This document shows positions 7,472 to 16,934 of a stretch of DNA of 64,000 nucleotides, piece after piece (position 1 is the stretch's first letter; every line of letters begins with the position of its first letter). The position numbers and the translations under genes were made by a program. The notes under the pieces are model-generated. The model did no database searches, was not told the DNA's origin, and saw nothing but the letters and a program-made list of their open reading frames with translations. Source of the stretch: Gracilibacillus lacisalsi DSM 19029 (GTDB lineage: Bacteria; Bacillota; Bacilli; Bacillales; Amphibacillaceae); assembly GCF_000377765.1 (NCBI RefSeq), contig NZ_KB898668.1, forward strand, positions 186,001-250,000, given 5' to 3'.

Positions 7472-9330
7472 TATTCCTCTGCCTCCTTCTTCAAGTCTTC
7501 TTTATGGATATGGTAACCTAGGTCATCTTTAACAGATCTAATTAACATACATCCTAGTGTGATACCCATACCGATAAATAGTACGATTAACCATGATAAA
7601 TCATACTTTTGATAAATGAAACCAAAGCCTGCAATGAATAAACCTAAAGACATTACAAACGGTAAGAAAGAATTATTTGGCATATGAATATCTGTAAGCG
7701 GTTCTGCTGGTGTCATGCCTTTTCTTCCTTCGGTTTTTTCTACCCATAACGGGTCTAAACCACGAACTAATGGTAATTGCTTAAAATTATAGAATGGTGG
7801 AGGTGATGGTATTGCCCATTCTAATGTACGTGCATCCCATGGGTCCCCACTCACTTTTTCATTTTTTACAGAAGTTTTAATAATATTGATTAATAAAACA
7901 ATGGTACCAATTCCCATTAGGAAAGCGCCGATTGTACTGATCAAGTTTCCTAAATCAAGTCCTTGACCTTCTAAATATACCCAATAACGTCTAGGCATAC
8001 CCATTAATCCTAAGAAATGTTGGATAAAGAACGTCAAGTGGAAACCAACAAAGAATAACCAGAAAGTAACTTTTCCTAATTTATCATCTAAGACGGTACC
8101 AAACATTTTTGGCCACCAGTAGTGTGTACCTGCAAGCAATGCAAATACAACCCCTCCAACGATTACATAGTGGAAGTGTGCGACAACGAAATACGTATCA
8201 TGGTACTGAAAGTCAGCAGATGCCGCTGCAACCATAACACCTGTCATACCACCGAGAGTAAATGTAGGAATAAACCCTAATGCCCACAACATCGGCGTAT
8301 TTATCTGAATATTACCACCCCAAAGGGTAAACAACCAGTTAAAAATCTTGATACCTGTTGGAACAGCAATCGCCATGGTGGCGACAGCAAAAATTGAGTT
8401 TGCCGCTGGTCCCATACCTACTGTAAACATATGGTGAGCCCATACCATGAATCCTAAGAAACCAATTAATACAGTTGCAAATACCATTGCTGTATAACCA
8501 AATAGGCGCTTCTTAGAAAAAGTTGATATAATTTCACTAAAAATACCAAAAGCAGGTAAAGCCAAAATATAAACTTCTGGGTGTCCGAAGATCCAAAACA
8601 AGTGTTGCCAAATGACAGAGTTACCACCCATGGCAGGATCAAAGAACCCTGCACCGAATAATCGGTCAAACATCATTAAAAATAAACCTACTGTTAATGC
8701 TGGAAATGCAAATAAGATAAGTGCACTCGCAACAAAAGCAGTCCATGTAAATAGTGGCATTCTCATATAAGTCATACCTGGTGCACGCATGTTTACAATC
8801 GTCACAAGGAAGTTAATACCCCCTATCAATGTACCTGCACCTGAAATTTGTAGACCTAGTACATAGTAGTCTACACCCTCACCTAGTGAAGTAGTAGAAA
8901 GGGGTGCATATGCTGTCCAACCAGCATCTGCGGCTCCACCTGTAAACCAACCTACGTTTAACATAATTCCACCAAATAAAAATAACCAAAAACCTAATGA
9001 GTTTAAAAACGGAAATGCAACGTCACGTGCCCCAATCTGTAAAGGCACTACTGCATTCATAAACGCAAAGATTAACGGCATTGCTGCCAGAAATATCATC
9101 GTTGTACCGTGCATTGTGATTAACTCGTTATAAAAACCTGCACTTACAAAGTCGTTCATCGGTTTTACTAATTGCCATCTAATAGCTAATGCTTCTAAAC
9201 CACCAATGATAAAGAAGAAACCACCAGCTACGAGGTACAAAATAGCAATTTTCTTATGGTCTACTGTTGTTAAGTAATCCCATAATGTGGCACCGAAGCC
9301 TTTTTTGTTCGTAGCTACCATAGTACTCAC
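7471..9330 (-). CDS. ctaD: caa3 cytochrome c oxidase subunit I
   Basis: 619 aa with about 14 membrane segments; the catalytic subunit binding heme a and the heme a3-CuB centre. Ligand motifs are visible: M-H-G-T-T-M-I-F near 82-90 (low-spin heme His), W-I-F-G-H-P-E-V-Y near 258-265 (CuB His and the cross-linked Tyr), the H-H-M-F-T-V-G pair near 309, and [13 protein letters not shown] near 392-404 (heme ligands). The GTG start at 9330 follows GGGAGG ten bases upstream; a second possible start, ATG, is three codons in. The length and extra C-terminal helices match the Bacillus caa3 type. Confidence 0.96.
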   Translation of the reverse strand: MSTMVATNKKGFGATLWDYLTTVDHKKIAILYLVAGGFFFIIGGLEALAIRWQLVKPMNDFVSAGFYNELITMHGTTMIFLAAMPLIFAFMNAVVPLQIGARDVAFPFLNSLGFWLFLFGGIMLNVGWFTGGAADAGWTAYAPLSTTSLGEGVDYYVLGLQISGAGTLIGGINFLVTIVNMRAPGMTYMRMPLFTWTAFVASALILFAFPALTVGLFLMMFDRLFGAGFFDPAMGGNSVIWQHLFWIFGHPEVYILALPAFGIFSEIISTFSKKRLFGYTAMVFATVLIGFLGFMVWAHHMFTVGMGPAANSIFAVATMAIAVPTGIKIFNWLFTLWGGNIQINTPMLWALGFIPTFTLGGMTGVMVAAASADFQYHDTYFVVAHFHYVIVGGVVFALLAGTHYWWPKMFGTVLDDKLGKVTFWLFFVGFHLTFFIQHFLGLMGMPRRYWVYLEGQGLDLGNLISTIGAFLMGIGTIVLLINIIKTSVKNEKVSGDPWDARTLEWAIPSPPPFYNFKQLPLVRGLDPLWVEKTEGRKGMTPAEPLTDIHMPNNSFLPFVMSLGLFIAGFGFIYQKYDLSWLIVLFIGMGITLGCMLIRSVKDDLGYHIHKEDLKKEAEE

Positions 9331-9347
9331 GTTAAGTTAACCTCCCT

Positions 9348-10442
9348 TTAGTTATCATTTGCTTCATTTTCTCTAAATTGTTGAACACTGTCTACTGGTT
9401 CATCAGTAGCTTTTAATTCCAGTAAGAAATCAGCGATTTTCTCAGCTTCTGCTTGCCCAATCGTATTTTCTTCCAGATATGGTGCATCTAGCATCCCGTT
9501 TCCTGGTTTTACTTCAGCAGGGTCTACAATCCATCTAACGATTTCCTCTTTACTGAAGTCATTTATACCAGCAACTTTTGTACGGTTAGCAAAGTCTGCT
9601 AAGTTAGGACCAACTACAGGATGATTCGAACTTGCGTCAATAGCATGACAGCTTATACAGCTATTTTCAAATAACTCCTGACCTTCCTGAGCAGTTGCAG
9701 ATTCTGCAGTGTATTCTGGATCAGTACTTTGCATTGCATCTACCCACTGATCGTATTCCTCTTGACTGACAGCAACAATCTTAAAGTCCATTAGCGAGTG
9801 AGAATCTCCACAGAACTCTGTACATTTACCCCAATAAACACCTTCTTCATAAGCCTCAATGTACATGGTATTTTCATTTTCAGGACTAACATCCATCTTC
9901 CCTGTTATGGATGGCACCCAGAATGAGTGGATTACATCACTGGACATCATGTTTAAATAAATTCTTTCATTTACAGGAATATAAAGTTCCTGGCTAGTTT
10001 GAATTTCCTCATTTGGATACTCGAAATTCCACCAGAATTGTAAACCTGTTACATTTACATTAATACTGTCTTCTTTTTCTGATTCATCTGCTAAATCATA
10101 TGTACTGGCAATTGTTGGAACAGCAATGATAATTAATAGTAATATTGGAATAACTGTCCAAACTACTTCTAACGTTTTGTTCCCCTCTGTTTGTTTAGGG
10201 ATTTGGTCTTCTTGTCCTTTTCTCTGGCGATACTTCAAAATTACATATACATATATAGCCATTACAACAACAAAGACTACAATCATTACAAGGATTGAAA
10301 TGATAATGACATTAAATGATTGTTCTGCCCCATATCCTTTTGGCACTAATGCAGTTAAGTTGTCTTTACCGCACGCTGAAAGTATGATTACCAAAAAAGA
10401 AAATAATGACAGAGTTCGGATTTTTCCCATCCAATCTTTCAT
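9348..10442 (-). CDS. ctaC: caa3 cytochrome c oxidase subunit II with fused cytochrome c
   Basis: About 364 aa. A lipoprotein signal peptide ends in L-S-A-C (Cys24). Two membrane helices (about 45-70 and 93-112) lead to the extracytoplasmic cupredoxin domain. Cu-A ligands are visible: His172, Cys207, Cys211, His215 and Met218 (C-T-E-F-C-G-D-S-H-S-L-M). A C-terminal cytochrome c domain carries heme motif C-I-S-C-H at 262-266 with a likely axial Met in G-N-G-M-L. This fusion defines a caa3 enzyme, which takes electrons from cytochrome c. The start is the ATG at 10442 behind AGAGAGGG; the frame stays open further upstream. Confidence 0.95.
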   Translation of the reverse strand: MKDWMGKIRTLSLFSFLVIILSACGKDNLTALVPKGYGAEQSFNVIIISILVMIVVFVVVMAIYVYVILKYRQRKGQEDQIPKQTEGNKTLEVVWTVIPILLLIIIAVPTIASTYDLADESEKEDSINVNVTGLQFWWNFEYPNEEIQTSQELYIPVNERIYLNMMSSDVIHSFWVPSITGKMDVSPENENTMYIEAYEEGVYWGKCTEFCGDSHSLMDFKIVAVSQEEYDQWVDAMQSTDPEYTAESATAQEGQELFENSCISCHAIDASSNHPVVGPNLADFANRTKVAGINDFSKEEIVRWIVDPAEVKPGNGMLDAPYLEENTIGQAEAEKIADFLLELKATDEPVDSVQQFRENEANDN

Positions 10443-10525
10443 GTTTAACCCTCTCTTTCTTTTTAACTTAATATTATTTAGAAAAACTTGAATAAATTCA
10501 AGTTCTACTGACAAAATTTACTCCA

Positions 10526-11461
10526 TTATAACAAATTACTAGGTAAAGTTATAATAATCATCGAAAAGAAAATAGCTGTTAAATACAATAATGAGTAAAC
10601 AAACATTTGGTTTGACCATTTTTTGTTATCAATCGTAAACAGCCCCTTAATTGCTAAGGCTAACCAACCTATATTTAATATTGTCCCTAATAGGACAAAA
10701 ATAAATCCTAATTCATATAGTAAAAAAGGAATTGGCAGTAAACATACTACATATACAATCATTTGACGTTTCGTGATATCAAATCCATGTACCACTGGTA
10801 ACATCGGAATATTAGCATCTTTATAATCATCCACTTTTTTCATCGCTATCGCAAGAAAGTGTGGAGTCTGCCAAATGAAAATAAGTAAAAATAAAATCCA
10901 TGGAATAACATGTAAATTAGGGTCAACTGCTGACCATCCTATTAATGGTGGGACCGCACCTGATAAACTTCCAATTGCTGTGTTGATCGTGTAGCGTCGT
11001 TTGGACCACATTGTGTATAACACGACATAGCTAAACCACCCGATCGCACCAAAAATTGCTGTTGGAATGGATGCTAAGGACAATATTAATACGCCGACTA
11101 CAGATAACGAGATCCCGATAATTAAGACGTGTGATAAGTCAATACTTCCGGTCACCGTAGGGCGCTTCTTTGTTCTTTTCATCACTTGATCAATGTCTCG
11201 GTCATAATAATTATTGATGACACAGCCACCAGCAATTACAAATGCTGTGCCGACAAGTGTTACTAATAATACATGCCAATATTGAGATAAGGAGGCACCT
11301 GTATAGAATAAGGCTAACCAAAATCCAGCAAACGCAGTCATTGTATTCGAATTAATGATACCGACTTTCATTAATGATTTAAGTTCAGACCATTTATACA
11401 AATATTCATTTGTATGTGTTGACAATATCGGCTCATTCGAAGAAAACCCCATTTTATCCAT
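10526..11461 (-). CDS. ctaB: Protoheme IX farnesyltransferase (heme O synthase)
   Basis: 311 aa with nine predicted membrane helices; a UbiA-superfamily prenyltransferase that adds a farnesyl group to heme B to make heme O. Both Asp-rich motifs are present: N-N-Y-Y-D-R-D-I-D-Q-V-M near 85-97 and Y-K-D-A-N-I-P-M-L near 215. The product passes to CtaA, encoded divergently. ctaC follows after about 83 bases. The start has GGAGGTAACTAC upstream. Confidence 0.95.
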   Translation of the reverse strand: MDKMGFSSNEPILSTHTNEYLYKWSELKSLMKVGIINSNTMTAFAGFWLALFYTGASLSQYWHVLLVTLVGTAFVIAGGCVINNYYDRDIDQVMKRTKKRPTVTGSIDLSHVLIIGISLSVVGVLILSLASIPTAIFGAIGWFSYVVLYTMWSKRRYTINTAIGSLSGAVPPLIGWSAVDPNLHVIPWILFLLIFIWQTPHFLAIAMKKVDDYKDANIPMLPVVHGFDITKRQMIVYVVCLLPIPFLLYELGFIFVLLGTILNIGWLALAIKGLFTIDNKKWSNQMFVYSLLYLTAIFFSMIIITLPSNLL

Positions 11462-11832
11462 TTTTGTAGTTACCTCCTTTCCATCATTTCAAAACATAAA
11501 AGTTTGTTATTTTAACACAATAGTTGTATCCATTATAAACTATCAAACAATGATATTGTATCATGTATTTATGCGCTTCGCTATTTATGTTGAATATTGA
11601 TTTTTAATTTTGACATTTCTGTGAACAATTGATTCAAATAGTACTTAGTAGACACGAATGTAGTTTTATTTGTTATAATAAATAAGATTTTGATTTCAAC
11701 GTTTTCTATTATACCCTATTTATTTCTAGCATAATACATAAATACTTTGCAAGAGATATATGCAATTAAATATAATTGCAGAAGTTTTGATGAGTCCTAG
11801 TAGAATGATCTAAAGTTTATTGAGGTGTATTA
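11462..11832. other. Divergent ctaB-ctaA regulatory region
   Basis: 371 bases with no ORF. For ctaA a candidate minus-10 TATAAT lies at 11674-11679, with TAGACA at 11649-11654, a long 19-base spacer. A TTGACA at 11610-11615 lacks a good minus-10. TTTCTGTGAAC (about 11616-11626) resembles the TTTGTGAAT site bound by ResD in B. subtilis, which controls ctaA there; this is suggestive only. Confidence 0.45.
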
Positions 11833-12726
11833 ATGATGAAATTTTTAAAATATTTATCGGTATTATCGACATTAGCCATGATTGGCGTTCTAGTCGGTGG
11901 TGCATTAGTAACAAAAACAGAATCCGGAATGGGTTGTGGTGCGAACTGGCCCTTCTGTTACGGGACCTGGTCAGTGGAAATGTTCATTGAGCTGAGTCAT
12001 CGTATCGTTTCTTCAACTGCAGGAATTTTAGTTCTGTTGTTATCGATTATTTCTTGGCGAAAAATAGGGCATATTCGTGAAACTAAGTTTTTAGCATTTA
12101 TTTCAATTTTTTTCCTTGTGGCACAAGGCTTGATTGGAGCTGCAGCTGTTTTGTGGCCACAATCTGATTTTGTTTTAGCATTACACTTTGGAATTTCCTT
12201 AATTTCTTTTGCGGCAGTCTTACTATTAACTTTGTTAATTTTCGAAGTGGATCACAAATTTGATGCAGATTCATTAGTCGTTTCATCATCTTTTCGAAAA
12301 CAATTTATCTGGCTGACCATATATATAATGGTAGTAGTCTATTCTGGAGCACTGGTAAGGCATATTGATTCTAGTTTAGCTTGTCCTAGTTGGCCATTTT
12401 GTGATGCTAGTCAACCATTAACCTTTGATTATCATTTAGGGCAGTGGGTACAAATGGGACATCGTCTGTTAGCAGGTATCGCATTTATTTGGACATGGGT
12501 AATATTTTTTAAAATCAGAAAGCATTATCGACATAGTCGTGTCATGTATTACGGTTGGGGAATGGCTACTTTATTTATTACTATCCAAGTGATTTTAGGT
12601 GGGCTTGTCATTTTCACGAAAGCTAATCTCATGATTGCACTATTACATGCACTATTTATCACCCTATTTTTCGGTTTGTTATGTTACTTTTTATTATTAT
12701 CCAATCGTAGCATAAAAAGGAAATAA
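11833..12726 (+). CDS. ctaA: Heme A synthase
   Basis: 297 aa, eight membrane helices in two pseudo-repeats. It oxidises the C8 methyl of heme O to a formyl group. Each half has the expected extracytoplasmic Cys pair, C-G-A-N-W-P-F-C (about 35-42) and C-P-S-W-P-F-C (about 187-193), and heme-binding histidines E-L-S-H-R-I-V near 56, L-H-F-G near 116, M-G-H-R-L-L near 212 and L-L-H-A-L near 275. Start: ATG at 11833, six bases after GAGGTG; a second ATG follows immediately. Divergent from ctaB, as in B. subtilis. Confidence 0.95.
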   Translation: MMKFLKYLSVLSTLAMIGVLVGGALVTKTESGMGCGANWPFCYGTWSVEMFIELSHRIVSSTAGILVLLLSIISWRKIGHIRETKFLAFISIFFLVAQGLIGAAAVLWPQSDFVLALHFGISLISFAAVLLLTLLIFEVDHKFDADSLVVSSSFRKQFIWLTIYIMVVVYSGALVRHIDSSLACPSWPFCDASQPLTFDYHLGQWVQMGHRLLAGIAFIWTWVIFFKIRKHYRHSRVMYYGWGMATLFITIQVILGGLVIFTKANLMIALLHALFITLFFGLLCYFLLLSNRSIKRK

Positions 12727-12767
12727 ACGAAGTGATATAAATCACTACAATAAAAGCTATTTTTGTT

Positions 12768-12893
12768 TGTAAGAAAAGCGCAAAGCGAAGTAATTAGTCG
12801 AAGTGTTGCGAAAATACATCAAACTTTTCAAAATAAATATTTCGCTTAATGGAGTCATTGCACTGATTTTATACTTTCTGTACTTATAAAAGA
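12768..12893. repeat. Truncated palindromic element copy (3' half)
   Basis: Shares CGAAGTAATTAGTCG (about 12785-12800), the TTTTCAAAATAA block and the CTGATTTTATACTTTCT...CTTATAA end with the copy at 46.75-46.99 kb. The 5' half with the AAAGCCCA hairpin is missing. It sits between convergent ctaA and ftsW and contains no gene. Confidence 0.65.
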
Positions 12894-12926
12894 AAAAAGC
12901 AAAGCCTTAAATCGGCTTTGCTTTTT
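12894..12926 (-). terminator. Terminator after ftsW
   Basis: AAAAAGCAAAGCC / GGCTTTGCTTTTT, 13 perfect pairs with a 7-base loop. Poly-T runs on both strands, so it may also stop ctaA transcription. Confidence 0.9.
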
Positions 12927-14118
12927 ATGATGAATAATTTCTTCTTAATCTGCCTGTTGCCCGGGTATCTTGGAGCTTAGTTTCTTCCGTTTCAGTTGTT
13001 TCCTCATTAAATCTTTGGTAATTCACATGACGAGCAATATTATTTAAAATACCGACAGAGAATAATAACATAACTAACGATGACCCCCCTGCACTTACGA
13101 ATGGTAAAGGTACACCAGTTATTGGTAACAATCCACTAATAGCTCCTAAGTTAACTACAGCTTGTATACCAACCATGGAAGAAATTCCGATTGCTAACAG
13201 AGTACCGAAAGGATTCTCACACTTCTTAGCAATAAATAATCCTCTGATGACAATAATACTTAAATTGACCAGTACAAATAACACACCGAATAGACCAAGT
13301 TCTTCAGCAATAACGGCCATAATAAAATCACTTTCGGCTTGAGTTAAATAGCCTAATTTCTGAATACCCTGCCCTATTCCGACACCTGACAATCCACCGG
13401 TACCAATCGCTATGTATGATTGTATAAGCTGATATCCATCCCCAGCAATATCTTCAAATGGATGATAAGCACCGGTGAACCTCGAAATTCTTTCATCAGA
13501 TGCCATATGAAATCCGACTGCACTTAACACAATCAAACCAGTGAGTATCAATAACGATAAATGTTTAAACTTTATTCCCGAACTAAATATCACGGTACAT
13601 GCTATGGCGAAAACAATTGCTGCAGTACCTACATCGGGTTGCTTGATAATTAATGCTGTTAAAGCACTAGTTATAATTAAAGGTGGTATAACAGCTTTAA
13701 AAAAATCGTCTATATAATTGAGTTTCTTTGTATAAATGGCAGCTAAATAAATAATCAAACCAATTTTGACGAATTCTGCTGGTTGTACAGAAAATGGACC
13801 GAGCGCCACCCAGGATTTTGCATTATTTAAAGTGTGTCCGAAAAAATCTACCCAAATAAGACTTATAAACATGAAAAGAACAATCCACTTGGTTAACTTT
13901 AGATACAATGTGTATTTAAAATAGCTAGCAAATAGAAAAAGAGCTACTCCAATAAGCAAATACATAGCTTGTTTTAATGCTAAAGAATAAGCCGGATCTT
14001 CTCGGACTATTACTGATGTAACCATACTCGCACTATACACCATAACTACACCGAAACCAGCTAACAATAATGGCGATATCATCAATAAAAAGTCAAACGT
14101 TTTAGATTTTTGTTTCAT
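12925..14118 (-). CDS. ftsW: FtsW/RodA/SpoVE family peptidoglycan glycosyltransferase
   Basis: 397 aa, ten membrane helices; a SEDS glycosyltransferase that polymerises lipid II, here most likely for septal wall synthesis given its place next to ylaN. Motifs: M-V-Y-S-A-S in helix 1, A-E-F-V-K-I-G near 118, Q-P-D-V-G-T near 162 (with the catalytic Asp), Q-S-Y-I-A-I-G-T-G-G-L-S-G-V-G near 232, and P-F-V-S-A-G-G-S-S near 340. The cytoplasmic tail is short and charged. RBS GAGGTAA. pycA, which follows ftsW in B. subtilis, is absent. Confidence 0.92.
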   Translation of the reverse strand: MKQKSKTFDFLLMISPLLLAGFGVVMVYSASMVTSVIVREDPAYSLALKQAMYLLIGVALFLFASYFKYTLYLKLTKWIVLFMFISLIWVDFFGHTLNNAKSWVALGPFSVQPAEFVKIGLIIYLAAIYTKKLNYIDDFFKAVIPPLIITSALTALIIKQPDVGTAAIVFAIACTVIFSSGIKFKHLSLLILTGLIVLSAVGFHMASDERISRFTGAYHPFEDIAGDGYQLIQSYIAIGTGGLSGVGIGQGIQKLGYLTQAESDFIMAVIAEELGLFGVLFVLVNLSIIVIRGLFIAKKCENPFGTLLAIGISSMVGIQAVVNLGAISGLLPITGVPLPFVSAGGSSLVMLLFSVGILNNIARHVNYQRFNEETTETEETKLQDTRATGRLRRNYSS

Positions 14119-14356
14119 AACGATTACCTCAGAATCTTATATATTATTACTCTCATTTTATCATAATCAAGTAAGCTTTTAACATAGGACATTTTATATA
14201 AAGTTAGAATATAAACAGTCGTGAAATCGACTCCTATTACTCATTAGCGAAACTTATTAGATTATAAACACTGTTAACCCCCGCATACGTTACATGATAA
14301 TTGAAATTATTAGGGCTTACAGAAGACTAGCATCAGGATAAATCTGCTTTAAATAC

Positions 14357-14387
14357 AAAAACCTTGCCTGGTCTGGCAAAGTTTTTA
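14357..14387 (-). terminator. Terminator after ylaN
   Basis: AAAACCTTGCC / GGCAAAGTTTT with one mismatch and a 6-base loop. T/A tract on the exit side; 13 bases past the ylaN stop. Confidence 0.75.
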
Positions 14388-14399
14388 CGTGTTAAAACA

Positions 14400-14681
14400 T
14401 TATGCTTTCTGTGATGCCTCATGTAAGACATTTAACTGTCTTTCAAGATTTTCTAATAATGCTTTTCCATCTTCTTCTCTTATTAAATGTAGCCTCACAG
14501 CAAAATCTATTTCTCTAGATAAACCAAACATTTGTGTATCCAATACTTCTTCATATAAAGGGCACTGTGGCATCGTTAAGTTATCTATCTGAACTTTTAT
14601 TAATTGTAAAATTTTATCCGCATCAGCCTTTAGAAGGGCATAGGCTTGCTCTTCTTTACTTAAAGCCACTTCAGGTAACAA
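14400..14681 (-). CDS. ylaN: YlaN (UPF0358) iron-regulation protein
   Basis: 93 aa, all-helical, beginning (M)[20 protein letters not shown] and ending in [12 protein letters not shown]. It matches UPF0358 in length and pattern. YlaN is important for growth under iron limitation and has been linked to relief of Fur repression in Bacillus and Staphylococcus. The start is a TTG at 14681, six bases after GGAGGGGA. Gene order ylaN-ftsW is kept. Confidence 0.92.
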   Translation of the reverse strand: MLPEVALSKEEQAYALLKADADKILQLIKVQIDNLTMPQCPLYEEVLDTQMFGLSREIDFAVRLHLIREEDGKALLENLERQLNVLHEASQKA

Positions 14682-14876
14682 CTAAATCCCCTCCGTATTA
14701 AAACTTCTACTTTTAATATTATCGTGAAAAAGACAAAAATGCAAGATTACTACTATTATATATATTCGCGATAATTTAAATTAGTATTAAGATAATAGAA
14801 TAATGGATGTGGAATGCATTTTCCCAAATTGTTTGCTATCCTAAGAAGTAACGTAAAAATAAAGAGGTGAAGTAAA

Positions 14877-15335
14877 GTGATCATTCAAATTAAGGGAAAG
14901 GTGAAATATCCAATAACACTAGATCCAAGCGTATGGATTTTCGATGACAGAAAAATAAAGTTAGAAGAGGCATTCACACCTACTACTGTTCCAAATGAAG
15001 ATGTCATCGAATCCAATAGTAAATTAAATAAGCCACCAGTCAATCATAGTATAAAAAAGTATAATAAAAAGGAATTATTAGAACATTCCTATCTTATGCC
15101 TATTCAAGAATTCGTTGAAAATGCTGAAGTAGATAAAGAAGTTTCCGAAGCAATATTAAAAACATCAGATAATAAGGAACATACAATTACATATGGCGAA
15201 TTATTGGAATCGTTTTTATTATTTTCTATTGACGGTAAACAAATAAAAGAAAATGGTCCTGCATATTTATATTATGGGGATGGTTCAAATCAAGATGATC
15301 CGATAAAGGGAATTAAGGTTATTGAGCTAAGATAA
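14877..15335 (+). CDS. YlaL-like conserved hypothetical protein
   Basis: 152 aa, acidic, cytoplasmic by sequence. It begins (M)IIQIKGKVKYPITLDPSVWI and ends I-K-G-I-K-V-I-E-L-R. Between ylaN and a ylaJ-type gene it sits where B. subtilis has ylaL (ylaK and ylaM being absent here), so the assignment is by position and approximate length and is tentative. The start is a GTG at 14877 behind GAGGTGAAG. No catalytic motif seen. Confidence 0.6.
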   Translation: MIIQIKGKVKYPITLDPSVWIFDDRKIKLEEAFTPTTVPNEDVIESNSKLNKPPVNHSIKKYNKKELLEHSYLMPIQEFVENAEVDKEVSEAILKTSDNKEHTITYGELLESFLLFSIDGKQIKENGPAYLYYGDGSNQDDPIKGIKVIELR

Positions 15336-15421
15336 GATAAATTGTACGTTCTTTCTTCTTCTCGCAAGTATATTTTATTAATTTCAACAAAAAATATACA
15401 AAGAAGAAGGAGGGATTTTTT

Positions 15422-16012
15422 ATGAAGTACATTTATTTATTGTGCTTTGTAGCTGTTTTGATTGGTTGTCAGCAAGATGTACAGGAGAATAAATTTGCTC
15501 AGAATTCGGATGACTTTGGACAGGTTCAAGTGAAGAACTCTGATCCATCAACGACAGATGATATGGATAATCAAGAAAAGGCACAATATTTGGCCAATTT
15601 GGCAAGTGAGGTACCGAATGTAAATGATGCATCTGCTCTAATCACAAATCGTGGTGTCATCGTCAGCATAGATGTCGATGAAGATTTAGATCGTTCACAT
15701 GTAGGCTCAATCAAGTTCTCTGTTTTGGAAGCATTAGAACATGATCCATTCGGAAGAAAAGCAATTATCGTAGCTGATGCTGACTTACATGAACGAATAC
15801 AAGGTATGGGGCAAAAAATCCAGGAAGGTCATCCGATTGAAGCTATTACAGAAGAACTGGCTAACATTACGGGTCGTTGGATGCCCGAATTACCTCTGAA
15901 CGAAAACCAGTCGGATAACGAAGATTTAAACAAGCAAATAATGGAAGAAGATGAACAAGAACAGCTTGAAGAAATTAATGATGAGCAGTCTAACCACCAG
16001 AAAAATCGTTAA
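15422..16012 (+). CDS. ylaJ: YhcN/YlaJ family sporulation lipoprotein
   Basis: 196 aa. The lipobox L-I-G-C (Cys16) ends a short signal peptide. The mature region has the YhcN/YlaJ domain: S-E-V-P-N-V-N-D-A-S-A-L-I, V-S-I-D-V-D-E-D and a later K-A-I-I-V-A-D-A-D-L segment. The tail is very acidic (EEDEQEQLEE). Family members are spore lipoproteins linked to germination and cortex assembly in Bacillus. RBS AAGGAGGG. It precedes a terminator at 16034. Confidence 0.85.
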   Translation: MKYIYLLCFVAVLIGCQQDVQENKFAQNSDDFGQVQVKNSDPSTTDDMDNQEKAQYLANLASEVPNVNDASALITNRGVIVSIDVDEDLDRSHVGSIKFSVLEALEHDPFGRKAIIVADADLHERIQGMGQKIQEGHPIEAITEELANITGRWMPELPLNENQSDNEDLNKQIMEEDEQEQLEEINDEQSNHQKNR

Positions 16013-16033
16013 ATATTAGAACTAAACGGAATA

Positions 16034-16080
16034 AACCGCATGAATTCGTATTTATAATATGGTTTTCATGCGGTTATTTT
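16034..16080 (+). terminator. Terminator after ylaJ
   Basis: AACCGCATGAA (16034-16044) pairs with TTCATGCGGTT (16065-16075) across a 20-base loop, followed by ATTTTATT. Confidence 0.75.
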
Positions 16081-16114
16081 ATTACTGTATGTGACTTCAT
16101 GATCCATTCTCTTC

Positions 16115-16378
16115 TTACTGTCTTACCTTATTATAATAGTGAACTCCAAATTGAGATCCCTCTGCAACCATATCTGCATTTTCTAAATTATCTTTCCCTG
16201 GGTCACCAGCTTCTTCAATTGGTAAATGAGATTCATTCATTTGCATAGCATTTTTCCATTCATTCCATTTATTCATAAGGCTCTGTCTTTTATACTTATC
16301 CATTAACACTAAAGATATAGAGGTAGCAATCCCAGTTGCTCCTATCATTCCTACTATGCTTCTTTTACGCACCTTCAT
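16115..16378 (-). CDS. Small N-terminally anchored protein, unknown
   Basis: About 87 aa: MKVRKRS, then a hydrophobic glycine-containing helix (about 8-25), then a polar region ending in Q-F-G-V-H-Y-Y-N-K-V-R-Q. I do not recognise the family. The frame is open 15 codons further upstream, but AAAGGGTG lies immediately before the ATG at 16378; a GTG two codons later would give better RBS spacing. It is convergent with ylaJ and divergent from ylaI. A small inner-membrane or spore-associated protein is possible but unsupported. Confidence 0.6.
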   Translation of the reverse strand: MKVRKRSIVGMIGATGIATSISLVLMDKYKRQSLMNKWNEWKNAMQMNESHLPIEEAGDPGKDNLENADMVAEGSQFGVHYYNKVRQ

Positions 16379-16456
16379 CACCCTTTCGCATTTCTTCTTA
16401 CTATAGCTATACCCAGACACCACTAGTTAAAACATCTTTTTTTACACGCTAACTAA

Positions 16457-16497
16457 TGTAAGAAAAGCGCAGAGCGTCCGCTTAAAAACGCACCAGC
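16457..16497. repeat. Short interspersed-repeat relic
   Basis: TGTAAGAAAAGCGCAGAGCG repeats the start of the truncated element at 12768. It lies in the 150-base gap between two divergent genes. Too short to say more. Confidence 0.35.
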
Positions 16498-16575
16498 AAG
16501 TGTGTAATATGAAAATTGTGAAATTTGTGTTACAATATTCAGAAATAGGTATTTGTTTATATTTGAGGTGAAACA

Positions 16576-16782
16576 ATGCGAGTAAAATGTGTAATTTGCG
16601 ATAAAATAAATAAAATAGATAATGATTGTCCTAAAGCTAAGAAATTGCGCAATCGACTAATTCACACCTATATGTGTCCTGAGTGCGACGAACGTATTGA
16701 AGAAAATACGATCAAAAGGCACAAAACTGGTAATTTTAAACTTTATCGAAAAAAAGAAGTACAAGACCAATATTTATCATGA
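16576..16782 (+). CDS. ylaI: YlaI (DUF2197) zinc-ribbon protein
   Basis: 68 aa with two Cys pairs forming a likely zinc knuckle: V-K-C-V-I-C near residue 5-8 and M-C-P-E-C near 34-37. Matches YlaI in length and in the N-R-L-I-H-T-Y-M-C block. Highly basic C terminus. RBS TGAGGTGAAAC. Expressed divergently from 16115-16378. Function unknown. Confidence 0.88.
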   Translation: MRVKCVICDKINKIDNDCPKAKKLRNRLIHTYMCPECDERIEENTIKRHKTGNFKLYRKKEVQDQYLS

Positions 16783-16900
16783 ACCACTCATCAATAAAGT
16801 GACAAGTATTCTAGTGAACATTGACAAAATGAAAGATGCTCATTAATTTTAGCTTTAACTGCAACTTAGAAACAGACATTCATTCCATATATAGATATAC

Positions 16901-16934
16901 AAAAGCTGAGCAAATTTTCTATTGCTCAGCTTTT
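16901..16934 (-). terminator. Terminator after ylaH
   Basis: AAAAGCTGAGCAA / TTGCTCAGCTTTT, 13 perfect pairs. It overlaps the ylaH stop codon (16926). Confidence 0.85.

Noticed and set aside
10126-10491. 121-aa plus-strand ORF opposite ctaC
   Set aside because: Shadow of the ctaC signal peptide and membrane helices.
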